Notes: a model not told the origin generated them from the sequence alone. 64,000 bases of DNA from Nocardioides limicola (GCF_016827675.1 NZ_JAERJA010000008.1:1-64000); one strand, 5' to 3'; positions 15,820 through 25,202 are shown, numbered from the stretch's first letter. A program made the numbers and translations.

Positions 15820-16902
15820 ATGGCTGACACGGTGCTGATGATCGGGACCCGGAAGGGCCTCTGGTTGGCGAAGTCGGACGAGGCCCGGCGGAGCTGGGAG
15901 CTCGACGGCCCGCACTTCAACATGGAGGAGGTGTACTCCTGCCTGGTGGACACCCGCGGCGAGGTGCCTCGCCTCTATGCCGGCACCTCATCGCCGTGGA
16001 CGGGGCCGCAGCTCGGCTACTCCGACGACCTGGGCAGCACCTGGCGAATCGCCGACGACGCGATCCGGTTCCCTGAGGACACTGAGGCATCGGTGGAACG
16101 GATCTGGCAACTGGCTGCCGGCGCCGAGCCCGACGTGCTCTGGGCGGGCACCGAACCCGGCGCGGTCTGGAGGTCCGACGACCGGGGGAGCAGCTTCACC
16201 CTGGAGCGGGCCCTGTGGGACCACCCGCACCGCACGGAGTGGGGGGAAGGCTTCGGCGGCCAGGCCTTCCACACCCTGCTTCCGCATCCGACGGACCCGA
16301 CCTCACTGACAGCGGCGATCTCCTCCGGCGGCGTCTACCAGACCGTCGATGGCGGTGGATCCTGGACGGCCCGGAACAAGGGTGTCAGGGCCGAGTTCCT
16401 CCCCGAGGGAGAGCAGTTCCCCGAGTTCGGCCAGTGTGTGCACAAGATGGCGCGGCACCCCGCCCGGCCGGAGCGGATCTTCATGCAGAACCACGGCGGG
16501 GTGTACCGCTCCGACGATGAGGGAGGCAGTTGGACCTCGATCGCCGAGGGCTTGCCCGCCGACTTCGGCTTCCCGATCGCGGTGCACCCGCATCGGCCGG
16601 AGACGATCTATGTCTTCCCGCTGTCGGGGTCGGAGGGTCGGCACCCGACCGGGGGTCGGGCAGCGGTGTGGCGTTCCGACGACGCGGGGGAGTCCTGGCG
16701 TGAGCTCCGAGTCGGTCTTCCGGACAACTTCTACGTCGGGGTGATGCGGGACGCGATGTGCATCGATGAGCACCAGGTCCCCGGCGTGTACGTCGGCGCC
16801 CGCAACGGCACCGTCTGGGGATCGGCCGACGAGGGGGAGACCTGGTCCCAGGTCGCCGCGAACCTCCCCGACGTGATGGTGGTCCGCGCCGCCGCCCTCT
16901 GA
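15820..16902 (+). CDS. BNR/Asp-box beta-propeller protein (sialidase-like, WD40/YVTN-type)
   Basis: A 360-residue protein made of propeller blades marked by Asp-boxes (S-x-D-x-G-x-x-W): SDDLGSTW, SDDRGSSF, TVDGGGSW, SDDEGGSW, SDDAGESW, SADEGETW. Such proteins are often labelled exo-alpha-sialidase or glycosyl hydrolase, but the catalytic Arg triad/Tyr/Asp set of true sialidases is not evident, and no signal peptide is present. It is more likely a cytoplasmic propeller of unknown role. It is divergent from the PadR/EamA operon, possibly sharing its operator. The ribosome binding site is GGGAGAG. Confidence 0.85.
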   Translation: MADTVLMIGTRKGLWLAKSDEARRSWELDGPHFNMEEVYSCLVDTRGEVPRLYAGTSSPWTGPQLGYSDDLGSTWRIADDAIRFPEDTEASVERIWQLAAGAEPDVLWAGTEPGAVWRSDDRGSSFTLERALWDHPHRTEWGEGFGGQAFHTLLPHPTDPTSLTAAISSGGVYQTVDGGGSWTARNKGVRAEFLPEGEQFPEFGQCVHKMARHPARPERIFMQNHGGVYRSDDEGGSWTSIAEGLPADFGFPIAVHPHRPETIYVFPLSGSEGRHPTGGRAAVWRSDDAGESWRELRVGLPDNFYVGVMRDAMCIDEHQVPGVYVGARNGTVWGSADEGETWSQVAANLPDVMVVRAAAL

Positions 16903-16915
16903 CCCTCCCTCCCGC

Positions 16916-17012
16916 CGAGTTGGGCCTTATCCGCGTCGAGATGGGCCTCATCCGCGTCGAGTTGGGCCCGATCCGCGCCGAGTTGGGCACTATCCGCGTC
17001 GAGTTGGGTCTT
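16916..17012 (-). repeat. 21-bp repeat array (family 1), minus orientation, before the kinase gene
   Basis: Four full units (16916, 16937, 16958, 16979) and a partial fifth to 17012, each starting CGAGTTGGGC or CGAGATGGGC and ending ATCCGCG(T/C). This is the reverse complement of the array inside the ECF ATPase gene and of the array at 18120. It fills the gap between the propeller gene and the kinase gene. Confidence 0.9.
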
Positions 17013-17033
17013 CCCCGTCACTAGGGTCGACCC

Positions 17034-18110
17034 ATGACCAGGCACCACCGAGTCCTCACCGCGGCCGCTCGCGCGATCGGCGCGCCGGGCCTGCAGCTGG
17101 TGGAGGTCATCCGCGAGGGCACCCGCGCGGACGTCCTCCGCGCGGCCGAGGGCGACCGGACCGTCGTGATCAAGGCGCACCACGACCCGAACGGCACCTG
17201 GCGCCACGAGGCGGCGGGCCTCGACACGGCCCATGGGCTGGGCAGCCCCGAGTTGCTCGGAGTCAGTCACGACCTGCCCGTGTTGGTGATGCGAGACCTC
17301 GGTGGCGGCGAGTCGCTGGCGGACCGGCTGCTCGGCAAGGATCCGCAGGCCGCCGAGGAGGGTCTGCTCGGGTGGGCGCGGGGGCTTGCCGACCTGCACG
17401 CCGGCACGTCAGGGCGGTACGACGTACACACCGCACGTCTGGCCCAACTCGGGTCAACGACAGGGCTGCCTGAACACCTCTCCCTGCACCGGGGTTTGGC
17501 GGAGGTCGATCGACTCACACTCGAACATGGCCTGCCCAGGATGGCCACCCTCCACGAGGCTTGGACTGGGCTCACCGCCCCACTGCAGCAACCGGAGCAT
17601 TGGGTGTTGAGTCCTGGTGACGCCTGCCCGGACAACAACCTGATCACGTCGGCCGGGGTTCGGCTGCTGGACTTCGAGTTCGCCGAGTTCCGGCACCCGG
17701 CCTGGGATGTCGCGTACCTCCGGGTCCCCTGGCCGAGTTGCTGGTGCGCGTGGGCACTGCCGGTCCCGATTGCCGATCGCGGCTGTGCGACGTACCGGGG
17801 AGCGGTCAGCAGCGCGCTGCCGTGGGTGGGCGGGCCGGAGTTCGACGACGCCCTCGGACGCGCCACCCTCGCCTTCTGCCTCGCCACCGCTGGCTGGTTC
17901 CTCGGCAACGCGTTGGCTGGCGGGCAGGCCGGTGGCGATGATGGGACCGAGCACCGTCCCGGACGACGGACCATGATCCTCAGCCGCCTGGCGGTCGCCG
18001 CTACTTCGCCCGCCGACGATGAGCTGGCGGCGTACGCCGGAGCCTTGGCCGCGGCGCTCACACGACGCTGGGGCGCCCATCCGTTGGCCATGGCGCCTGC
18101 ATTCGCCTGA
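17034..18110 (+). CDS. Phosphotransferase of the aminoglycoside/choline kinase (APH) fold
   Basis: A 358-residue kinase-fold protein. Visible parts are the ATP-site Lys strand (DRTVVIKAHHD near 45), a hinge-type LPVLVMRDLGGGES, the catalytic loop LSPGDACPDNNLI near 200 and the metal-binding DFEFAEF near 220. The usual His of the HGD loop is replaced (PGD here), while the catalytic Asp and the Asn five residues on are kept. The substrate is unknown; members phosphorylate antibiotics, choline, fructosamines or other small molecules. It is flanked by two family-1 repeat arrays in opposite orientation. The start is the ATG at 17034 just after the first array; the ribosome binding site is weak. 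Confidence 0.78.
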   Translation: MTRHHRVLTAAARAIGAPGLQLVEVIREGTRADVLRAAEGDRTVVIKAHHDPNGTWRHEAAGLDTAHGLGSPELLGVSHDLPVLVMRDLGGGESLADRLLGKDPQAAEEGLLGWARGLADLHAGTSGRYDVHTARLAQLGSTTGLPEHLSLHRGLAEVDRLTLEHGLPRMATLHEAWTGLTAPLQQPEHWVLSPGDACPDNNLITSAGVRLLDFEFAEFRHPAWDVAYLRVPWPSCWCAWALPVPIADRGCATYRGAVSSALPWVGGPEFDDALGRATLAFCLATAGWFLGNALAGGQAGGDDGTEHRPGRRTMILSRLAVAATSPADDELAAYAGALAAALTRRWGAHPLAMAPAFA

Positions 18111-18119
18111 CGGCACGAG

Positions 18120-18235
18120 GCCCAACTCGATGCGGATGGGGCCCAACTCGATGCGGATGGGGCCCAACTCGGCGCGGATGGGGCCCAACTCGGCGCGGAT
18201 GGGGCCCAACTCGACGCGGATAAGGCCCAATTCGG
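18120..18235 (+). repeat. 21-bp repeat array (family 1), plus orientation, after the kinase gene
   Basis: Five full units (18120, 18141, 18162, 18183, 18204) and a partial sixth to 18235, each starting GCCCAACTCG followed by (A/G)(T/C/A)GCGGAT. It is inverted relative to the array at 16916-17012. A run of ten Gs (18234-18243) follows, then an 11-bp tandem duplication (TTAGTCGTGGG at 18257 and 18268) that includes the stop codon of the GH65 gene. Confidence 0.9.
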
Positions 18236-18267
18236 GGGGGGGGAGAGAGGGATGGGTTAGTCGTGGG

Positions 18268-20817
18268 TTAGTCGTGGGTGCGGTCGTAGACCGGCCCGAG
18301 GGTCTCGACGGGGTTGGTGATCGCGCTCGGCTCCGGAACCCCAGCGGTGATCTTGGTGCCGTCGGCACGGCGGGCGCCGGTGGCCGGGGTCGACCCCAGG
18401 CCACTGGTCAGCATCGGCCCCTGATCGGTCAATGGCACTGTCACCGGCTCGCCCGGACGGACCAGATACGGCGTGCCGCGCACCAGCACGGGCACCTCAC
18501 AGTCCGCACCGGTCTCGTCGACCTGCTCCGCAGCGAGCTCGAGGGCGCCGGCGGTCAGCCGGACCCGCAGCCTGGCTCCCCGCCACCGCACCGCGAAGGA
18601 CAGCGACGGCCAGGAGGTCGGCAGTCGTGGATCGAAGCTCAGCCGACCGCCGTGGTCACGCATCCCGCCGAAGCCGAAGACCAGCGCGGACCACACACCC
18701 CCGGCGGAGGCGATGTGCAGGCCGTCGACGGTGTTGCGGTGCAGGTCCATCAGGTCCACGTGCAGGCAGGCGCGGAAGTACTTCAGTGCCGCCTCCTGAT
18801 GTCCGACCTCGGCGGCGATGATCGACTGCACGACCGCCGAGAGCGTCGAGTCGCCGGTGGTGATCGGGTCGTAGTACTCGAAGTTGGCCCGCTTCTCCTC
18901 CAGAGTGAACCGATCCCCCTGCAACAGCATCGCCAGCACTACGTCGGCCTGCTTCAACACCTGGAACCGGTAGATCACCAGCGGGTGGTAGTGCATCAGC
19001 AGTGGTCGCAGCTCGGCCGGAGTGTGGGTCAGGTCCCACACCTCCCGATCCAGGAAATGCTCGTCCTGGGGGTGGATGCCCAACTCGGTCTCGTAGGGCA
19101 CCGTCATCCCGGCGGCGCAGCGGCGCCACTCATCCACCTCGAGCGCCTGCAACTGCAGGCGCTCCACCATCTGCTGGTACGCCGTGGCGTCGAGGTCGCG
19201 GATCAGGTCCACCGCGGCGGCGGCGCGCTCGAGGTTGTAGCGGGCCATCACGTTGGTGAACAGGTTGTTGTTCACCACCGTGGTGTATTCGTCCGGCCCG
19301 GTGACGCCGTGGATGTGGAACGACTTCTCGCCGTTGGAGCGCCAGAACCCCAGCCCCGCCCACATCCGGGCGGTCTCGACCAGGATGTCGATGCCGTTGC
19401 GGATCAGGAACTCGGTGTCCCCGGTGGCGTCGACGTACTTGCTCAGCGCATAGGCGATGTCGGCGTTGATGTGGAACTGGGCCGTCCCCGCCGCGTAGTA
19501 GGCCGAGGCCTCCTCGCCGTTGATCGTCCGCCACGGGAAGAGCGCGCCGGTCTCGGCCAACTCCCGGGCCCGCCGGCGAGCGGCGGGCAGCATCCGGAAC
19601 CGGAAGTGCAGCACGTTCCTGGCCAACTGCGGCTGGGTGTAGGTGAGGAACGGGGCGACATAGACCTCGGTGTCCCAGAAGTAGTGGCCCTCGTAGCCCG
19701 AGCCGCTGATCCCCTTGGCGGCCACTCCCTCGCGGTCCGCGCGCCCGGACGCCTGGGCCAACTGGAAGAGGTTGTACCGGATCGCCTGCTGCACCTCAGG
19801 CTGATCGGCGACGATCACGTCGGCGGTGTCCCAGAAGTCGGCGTACCACTGCTTCTGGTCCGCGCGGAGGCGGTCAGCGCCCTGGCGGCTGGCCCGGTCC
19901 AGGGTGCGCTCGCAGCGGTCCACGAGTTCACGCACCGGCACCCCGCGCGAGGTGTGGTAGGTGCAGAACTTGTCCAGGCGGACCGCGACGCCCTCCTGGG
20001 CATCGACCCGGAACGCCATCTTGGCCAGGTCCTCGGAGCAGCGGGTCACCACCTCGTAGGAGTTCTCGGTGATCAGCGCATGCTCGGCCGCGACCGCCAA
20101 CGTCATCTGCGAGTTGGTGCACCGGTAGCCCAGCAGCATCCGGCCGTTCTCGATGGAGTGCCGCTGGGGCTGCAGCACTCGCCCGGTGAACCTGCTGGCC
20201 TTGCGCGGATCCATCCCCTCGCCCATGGCGGCCTCGGGCACGTGGTACTCGTCCTCGCCGTCCTGTCGGTTCAGGATCTGCGAGGAGATCACGATCGGGG
20301 CCGAGCCGCTCAACATCTCGACCTCGACCGAGAGCACGGCGAGGTGACGCTCGGTCATGGACACGATCCGGCGGGTGTCGACGCGGACCCGCTTGCCCGA
20401 CGGGGTCCGCCAGATCAGGTTCCGGCGCAGTTCGCCGCTGGCGAAGTCGAGGACGCGCTCGTAGCGTTCCAGATCGGCGGTGCCGAGGTTCAACGGCTCG
20501 TCGTCGACGTAGATCTTCATCACCTTGACGTCGGGCACGTTGACGATGGTCTGCCCGGTGCGGGCGAAGCCGAACGCGTTCTCCGCGTGCCGGATCGGCC
20601 ACGTCTCGTGGAAGCCGTTGATGAAGGTGCCGTGCGCGTGCGCGTCCCGACCCTCCTCGGGGTTGGCGCGCATCCCGAGGTAGCCGTTGGCGACCGTGAA
20701 CAGGCTCTCGGTCAGCCCCAGGTCCTCCTCGTGGTACGACGTCTCGGTCAGCGCCCACTCGTCGATCGGGAACCGACTGCGGTCCATCGACTGCTCTCGC
20801 AGCGCAGCGAGGTTCAT
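18268..20817 (-). CDS. Glycoside hydrolase family 65 phosphorylase (trehalose/maltose/kojibiose-type)
   Basis: An 849-residue GH65 protein: N-terminal beta-sandwich (residues ~1-290), linker helices, (alpha/alpha)6 catalytic barrel and a small C-terminal beta domain. The barrel carries SGYEGHYFWDTE near 400, and VTGPDEYTTVVNNNLFTN, whose Glu (about residue 510) is the general acid of the family. GH65 enzymes split disaccharides such as trehalose, maltose or kojibiose with phosphate to give beta-glucose 1-phosphate. The co-transcribed upstream gene encodes a beta-phosphoglucomutase-like HAD protein, which would turn that product into glucose 6-phosphate. Which disaccharide is used cannot be told from sequence. 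The ATG overlaps the HAD stop by four bases. Confidence 0.92.
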   Translation of the reverse strand: MNLAALREQSMDRSRFPIDEWALTETSYHEEDLGLTESLFTVANGYLGMRANPEEGRDAHAHGTFINGFHETWPIRHAENAFGFARTGQTIVNVPDVKVMKIYVDDEPLNLGTADLERYERVLDFASGELRRNLIWRTPSGKRVRVDTRRIVSMTERHLAVLSVEVEMLSGSAPIVISSQILNRQDGEDEYHVPEAAMGEGMDPRKASRFTGRVLQPQRHSIENGRMLLGYRCTNSQMTLAVAAEHALITENSYEVVTRCSEDLAKMAFRVDAQEGVAVRLDKFCTYHTSRGVPVRELVDRCERTLDRASRQGADRLRADQKQWYADFWDTADVIVADQPEVQQAIRYNLFQLAQASGRADREGVAAKGISGSGYEGHYFWDTEVYVAPFLTYTQPQLARNVLHFRFRMLPAARRRARELAETGALFPWRTINGEEASAYYAAGTAQFHINADIAYALSKYVDATGDTEFLIRNGIDILVETARMWAGLGFWRSNGEKSFHIHGVTGPDEYTTVVNNNLFTNVMARYNLERAAAAVDLIRDLDATAYQQMVERLQLQALEVDEWRRCAAGMTVPYETELGIHPQDEHFLDREVWDLTHTPAELRPLLMHYHPLVIYRFQVLKQADVVLAMLLQGDRFTLEEKRANFEYYDPITTGDSTLSAVVQSIIAAEVGHQEAALKYFRACLHVDLMDLHRNTVDGLHIASAGGVWSALVFGFGGMRDHGGRLSFDPRLPTSWPSLSFAVRWRGARLRVRLTAGALELAAEQVDETGADCEVPVLVRGTPYLVRPGEPVTVPLTDQGPMLTSGLGSTPATGARRADGTKITAGVPEPSAITNPVETLGPVYDRTHD

Positions 20818-21539
20818 GCGGGCGCTCCGTCCACGAGTTCGGCGAGATCGGTGACCACCAGGTCGGCCCCGGCGGCGGTCAGGTCGGCGGCGCCGGCCCC
20901 CCGGTCGACCCCGATGACCAGGCCGAACCCGCCGTTGGCTCCAGCCCGAACCCCGGAGACCGCATCCTCGATCACCACCGAGCCGGTCACCGGCGCGCCC
21001 AGCTCCTCGGCGGCCAGCACGAACGTCTCGGGTGAGGGTTTGCCGGCCAGTCCACGGGCCACCGCGACCCGTCCGTCAACGATGGAGCCGAAGCGGTCCA
21101 GCAGCCCGGCGGCCTCGAGCACGGCCGGTGCGTTCGCCGACGAGGAGACCACCGCCAGGGGCATCCCCAGGGCGGCCAGGTGATCGAGCAGGGCCACCGA
21201 CCCCGGGTACGCGACCACCCCGGTCGTGGCCAGCACCGCGTTGAAGGCCTCGTTCTTGCGGTTTCCGAGCCCGTGCACGCTCGGGACGTCGATGTCGTCC
21301 TCCGGGGTGCCCTCGGGCAGCGAGATGCCCCGGGACTCTAGGAAGTCCCGGACCCCGTCGTAGCGGGGTTTCCCGTCGACGTGAGCGAAGTAGTCGGCGT
21401 CGGTGTAGGGGTCGGGCAGACCCCGGGAGGTGAGGAACTCGGTGAACAGTTGCGACCAGGCGCGCATGTGCACCTCGGCGGTGGGCGTGATCACGCCGTC
21501 GAGGTCGAAGAGTGCCGCGTCGTACTGCTTCCAATCCAC
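20814..21539 (-). CDS. Beta-phosphoglucomutase-like HAD hydrolase
   Basis: A 241-residue HAD-superfamily protein with a subclass I cap. Motif I is ALFDLDGVITPTAEVH (nucleophile DLD near residue 11), motif II LAVVSSSANAP, motif III Lys in GLAGKPSPETF and motif IV VIEDAVSGVRAG. The DxDGV and SSS patterns fit beta-phosphoglucomutase. It is upstream of and overlaps the GH65 phosphorylase gene, which supports that role: beta-glucose 1-phosphate to glucose 6-phosphate. Trehalose-6-phosphate phosphatase-type activity is an alternative, less likely by motif. Confidence 0.88.
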   Translation of the reverse strand: MDWKQYDAALFDLDGVITPTAEVHMRAWSQLFTEFLTSRGLPDPYTDADYFAHVDGKPRYDGVRDFLESRGISLPEGTPEDDIDVPSVHGLGNRKNEAFNAVLATTGVVAYPGSVALLDHLAALGMPLAVVSSSANAPAVLEAAGLLDRFGSIVDGRVAVARGLAGKPSPETFVLAAEELGAPVTGSVVIEDAVSGVRAGANGGFGLVIGVDRGAGAADLTAAGADLVVTDLAELVDGAPA

Positions 21540-21634
21540 AGCACCAAGGCTAGGCCAGAAGTGCGCTGGGCTTGCATCCGACAGGCCCCTAGGCTGACAG
21601 GTGTCCCCTCCCGTCCCACGTCGAAGAGGTTGTC

Positions 21635-22093
21635 ATGGCTGGTTTCTCCGTCTCTCGCTCGATCGTCATCGGCGCGCCGCCGGCAGCGGTGCATGCGCTG
21701 GTGGACGATCTCCGTGCCCACCAGCGCTGGTCACCCTGGCAGGAACTCGACCCGCAGATGGTCCAGGAGTACCTCGGGCCCGACTCCGGCGAGGGGGCGA
21801 AGATGACCTGGAGTGGCAATCGGCGGGCCGGTGCCGGCAGTCAGGAGATCCTCGCCTCGAGTCCGGACCGGGTCGAGATCGCGGTCCGCTTCCTCAAACC
21901 GTTCAGGTCCGAGTCCGTCTCCACGATCGCGATCACGCCGGCCGCCGACGGCACCGAGGTCACCTGGACGATGGTCGGTGAGAACACGGGCCTCGCCGCC
22001 GTGTTCATGAAGGTGTTCAGCATGGACAAGGCGATCGGCAAGGACTTCGAACGCGGCCTGGCCAAGTTGAAGGCGGTGGCCGAGGCAGGCTGA
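21635..22093 (+). CDS. SRPBCC (START/polyketide-cyclase-like) family protein
   Basis: A 152-residue single-domain protein of the SRPBCC ligand-binding fold: opening FSVSRSIVIGAPPAAVHALV, then HQRWSPWQELDP, MTWSGN, and the closing long helix FMKVFSMDKAIGKDFERGLA. Members bind hydrophobic ligands or act as cyclases; the function here is unknown. The ribosome binding site is AGAGG before the ATG. The GH65/HAD operon is divergent upstream. Confidence 0.83.
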   Translation: MAGFSVSRSIVIGAPPAAVHALVDDLRAHQRWSPWQELDPQMVQEYLGPDSGEGAKMTWSGNRRAGAGSQEILASSPDRVEIAVRFLKPFRSESVSTIAITPAADGTEVTWTMVGENTGLAAVFMKVFSMDKAIGKDFERGLAKLKAVAEAG

Positions 22094-22095
22094 GG

Positions 22096-22439
22096 TCAGG
22101 GCATCAGGTGCACACAGAGCGCGCCGAGCCAACCGAGCCCGAGGATGAGGGCCCCGCGCTGGAACAGCCCGGTGTGCGCCGAGTCCTTCTCCCAGGCGGC
22201 CCCGAACCCGGCCACCAACACCATCACCACCGCGGCGGTGAGCCCGGAGCCGACCCGCCAGAGTGTCTCGTTGAGCGTGACCACGTGCACCAGCGGCACC
22301 AGCGGCAGCCCGGCGAACACGAGCATCCCGAAGAAGTCGTGGAGCCGGTGCGCCCAGGAGAACGTCTCCGGGTCCCGGTCCGGGGTCCCGGGTGGGTAGC
22401 CGCCCCGGCCGCACCGCCCGCCAACAGGATGCTCGACAT
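22096..22439 (-). pseudogene. Frameshifted or truncated small membrane protein (DUF998-like remnant)
   Basis: The 76-residue open frame ending at 22096 encodes two to three membrane helices (HDFFGMLVFAGLPLVPLV... GLTAAVVMVLVAGF... ALILGLGWLGALCV). Coding-type sequence in that frame continues upstream (YPPGTPDRDPETFSWAHRLH) without any start codon before a TGA. A good start (AAGGTGA, then ATG at 22439, [14 protein letters not shown]) lies in a different frame. The two parts would join by one frameshift near 22395. It is therefore a pseudogene, a sequencing error, or an annotated short ORF beginning at 22326. The helix pattern recalls the second half of DUF998 proteins; that is tentative. Confidence 0.5.
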
Positions 22440-22504
22440 CGGGTCACCTTAGCGAGGTGAGACACGCGTGCGGGGTGGAAGTACGGCGGACTACGCTCGT
22501 GCCC

Positions 22505-24187
22505 ATGAGCGACACGCCGGACATCAAACCCCGCTCCCGCGACGTCACCGACGGCCTGGAGAAGGCTGCCGCCCGAGGCATGCTGCGGGCGGTCGGGATG
22601 GGGGACGAGGACTTCGCCAAGCCGCAGATCGGAGTGGCCTCGTCGTGGAACGAGATCACCCCGTGCAACCTGTCCCTGGACCGGTTGGCGAAGGCCGTGA
22701 AGAACGGCGTGCACGCCGGCGGTGGCTACCCGTTGGAGTTCGGCACCATCTCGGTCTCGGACGGCATCTCGATGGGCCACGAGGGGATGCACTTCTCGCT
22801 GGTGTCCCGCGAGGTGATCGCGGACTCGGTGGAGACGGTGATGATGGCCGAGCGGCTCGACGGGTCGGTGCTGCTGGCCGGCTGTGACAAGTCGCTGCCC
22901 GGGATGCTGATGGCCGCGGCCCGCCTCGACCTGGCCTCGGTCTTCCTGTACGCCGGGTCGATCATGCCCGGCAATGTCGACGGCCGCGATGTCACCATCA
23001 TCGACGCCTTCGAGGCCGTGGGCGCGTGCCTGGCCGGCAAGATCACGCGTGAGGAGGTGGACCGCATCGAGCGGGCGATCTGCCCGGGCGAGGGCGCCTG
23101 TGGCGGCATGTACACCGCCAACACGATGGCCTCCATCGGCGAGGCCCTCGGGATGTCGCTGCCCGGCTCCGCAGCACCGCCGGCCGTGGACCGGCGCCGT
23201 GACGGCTTCGCGCACCGGTCCGGCGAGGCGGTCGTGGAGATGCTGCGCCGCGGCATCACCGCGCGACAGATCATGACCAAGGAGGCGTTCGAGAACGCGA
23301 TCGCCGTCACCATGGCCCTAGGTGGCTCCACCAACGCGGTCCTGCACCTGCTGGCGATCGCTCGCGAGGCCGAGGTCGACCTCAGCCTGGACGACTTCAA
23401 CCGGATCGGCGACAAGGTCCCGCACCTGGGCGACCTCAAGCCCTTCGGCAAGTACGTGATGAACGACGTCGACAAGATCGGCGGCATCCCGGTGGTGATG
23501 AAGCTGCTGCTCGACGCCGGACTGCTGCACGGTGACTGCCTCACCGTGACCGGCAAGACGATGGCACAGAACCTCGAGGAGATCGCCCCACCCGGCGTTG
23601 ACGGCGACATCATCCATGGGCTTGACAAGCCGATCCATGCGACCGGTGGCCTGACCATCCTCAAGGGCACGCTCGCCCCCGAGGGCGCGGTGGTGAAGTC
23701 GGCCGGCTTCGACGAATCCGTCTTCACCGGCACCGCCCGCGTCTTCGACGGCGAGCGCGCCGCTCTCGACGCGCTCGCCGAGGGCCGGATCGTGGCCCGC
23801 GACGTCGTGGTGATCCGCTACGAGGGCCCCAAGGGCGGCCCTGGCATGCGGGAGATGCTCGCGATCACCGGTGCGATCAAGGGCGCCGGTCTGGGCAAGG
23901 ACGTCCTGCTGGTCACCGACGGCCGGTTCTCCGGTGGCACCACCGGCCTGTGCGTGGGCCACATCGCCCCCGAGGCGGTCGACGCCGGCCCGATCGCGTT
24001 CGTGCGTGACGGCGACCCGATCACCCTCGACGTCGCCAACCGCACCCTCGAGCTCGGCGTCCCGGCCGAGGAACTCGAGGCGCGCAAGGAGGGCTGGGAG
24101 CCGCTGCCGCCGAAGTACACCCGGGGTGTGCTCGGCAAGTACGCCAAGACGGTGCAGTCAGCCGCGCACGGCGCCGTCACCGGCTGA
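22505..24187 (+). CDS. ilvD: Dihydroxy-acid dehydratase
   Basis: Third enzyme of isoleucine/valine synthesis, dehydrating 2,3-dihydroxy-3-methyl(pent)anoate to the keto acid. The 560-residue product has the cluster-binding cysteines in NEITPCN (about 54), [11 protein letters not shown] (about 122) and [13 protein letters not shown] (about 195). It also has [14 protein letters not shown], the Mg site, and the C-terminal [20 protein letters not shown]. The ATG at 22505 is preferred over an upstream in-frame ATG because the family begins there ([18 protein letters not shown]). The gene is unlinked to ilvBNC, as in many actinobacteria, and its 3' end overlaps the convergent LysR gene by 30 bases. 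Confidence 0.96.
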   Translation: MSDTPDIKPRSRDVTDGLEKAAARGMLRAVGMGDEDFAKPQIGVASSWNEITPCNLSLDRLAKAVKNGVHAGGGYPLEFGTISVSDGISMGHEGMHFSLVSREVIADSVETVMMAERLDGSVLLAGCDKSLPGMLMAAARLDLASVFLYAGSIMPGNVDGRDVTIIDAFEAVGACLAGKITREEVDRIERAICPGEGACGGMYTANTMASIGEALGMSLPGSAAPPAVDRRRDGFAHRSGEAVVEMLRRGITARQIMTKEAFENAIAVTMALGGSTNAVLHLLAIAREAEVDLSLDDFNRIGDKVPHLGDLKPFGKYVMNDVDKIGGIPVVMKLLLDAGLLHGDCLTVTGKTMAQNLEEIAPPGVDGDIIHGLDKPIHATGGLTILKGTLAPEGAVVKSAGFDESVFTGTARVFDGERAALDALAEGRIVARDVVVIRYEGPKGGPGMREMLAITGAIKGAGLGKDVLLVTDGRFSGGTTGLCVGHIAPEAVDAGPIAFVRDGDPITLDVANRTLELGVPAEELEARKEGWEPLPPKYTRGVLGKYAKTVQSAAHGAVTG

Positions 24188-25102
24188 CCGGGCGCTGGTC
24201 GCCTGCGCATTGGCCGGGGTGAGCTCGGACCACTCCCGGAGTACGTCGAGCAGCAGCTCGGCGGCCGGTGATGCCTGGTCCCCCCGGTGCACGGCGAGCA
24301 GCTCCTGATACATCGGCGGGTCGAAGCCGCGGGCCACCACGCCGTCGAGGCGGGGCCGGATCAACTCGACGCTGTGCCAGATGCAGGAGGCGATGCCGTG
24401 CGCCACCGCAGCGAGCCAGGTGTGCCGGTCGTCGCTCTCCACAGCGACGACCGGGACCACCCCGACCACCCGGAAGAACTCGTCCAGCACCGCCCTTCGG
24501 TCCGAACCGGCCGCCGGCAGCACCAGCGGCACGCTGGCCAGGTCGGCGAAGGTGACCCGATCCGGCAGGTCGAGCCCGGCGGGGGAGTAGAGCATCACCT
24601 CGGTGCTGCCCAGGGACAGGTGCTCGACCGTCTCCAAGGGGCCGGGATCGTGGCCCCGGAGCATGCTGCGGTCGCAGAACCCCAGGTCGGCGCGGCCGGA
24701 GGCGACCCGGCGTACCACCTCGGCGGTGTCGGTGCAGCCCAGCAGTCGGCTGCGCACTGTCGCGCCCTGCTGCCGCAGCGCCGCCAGTTGCGGGATGACC
24801 AGGGACGCCTGCAGGGTCGGTGACGCCGCGATCACCAGCTCCGAGCCGTGGGCACGGTCGTCCTCGCGCAGGGTGGCGATGCTGCGCAGCACCTGCCGGG
24901 CCCGGAGCACGAACCACTCGCCGTCGCCGGTGAGTTCGACGCCGCGACCCTTCTTGGCGAAGAGGGTGCGCCCCAACTCGCCCTCCAGGGCGCGGATCGC
25001 CCGGCTGAGTGCCGGTTGGGCCACGAACAGCTCTTCAGCGGCCGCGGTCATGCTGCCCGTCTCCGCGGTGGCGACCACGTAGCGCAGCTGCTGGATGTTC
25101 AT
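24158..25102 (-). CDS. LysR-family transcriptional regulator
   Basis: A 314-residue LysR regulator. The N-terminal helix-turn-helix is [40 protein letters not shown] in pattern (residues 1-60), followed by the PBP2-type effector domain (about 85-295). The ATG at 25102 is chosen because GGAGG lies six bases upstream and the family starts right at the HTH. It is convergent with ilvD and divergent from the secreted surE-like gene; it might regulate either. The effector is unknown. Confidence 0.9.
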   Translation of the reverse strand: MNIQQLRYVVATAETGSMTAAAEELFVAQPALSRAIRALEGELGRTLFAKKGRGVELTGDGEWFVLRARQVLRSIATLREDDRAHGSELVIAASPTLQASLVIPQLAALRQQGATVRSRLLGCTDTAEVVRRVASGRADLGFCDRSMLRGHDPGPLETVEHLSLGSTEVMLYSPAGLDLPDRVTFADLASVPLVLPAAGSDRRAVLDEFFRVVGVVPVVAVESDDRHTWLAAVAHGIASCIWHSVELIRPRLDGVVARGFDPPMYQELLAVHRGDQASPAAELLLDVLREWSELTPANAQATSARSAGDGAVRG

Positions 25103-25202
25103 GCGCCTCCGGGGGTCATTCATGCCCAACGGGTCTTGGACGCCCGGTGAGCCGGACACCCACAGTAGTGACTCGGATCACAGTCAACCAAGGAGTGTCC
25201 AC

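Noticed and set aside
15820..16902. True sialidase
   Set aside because: Only Asp-box propeller repeats are seen; the catalytic Arg triad and nucleophile Tyr/Glu pair were not recognised and there is no signal peptide.
16916..17012. 21-bp periodic array as a CRISPR or iteron origin
   Set aside because: Units are directly contiguous without spacers, no replication gene is nearby, and the same unit occurs inside a coding region.
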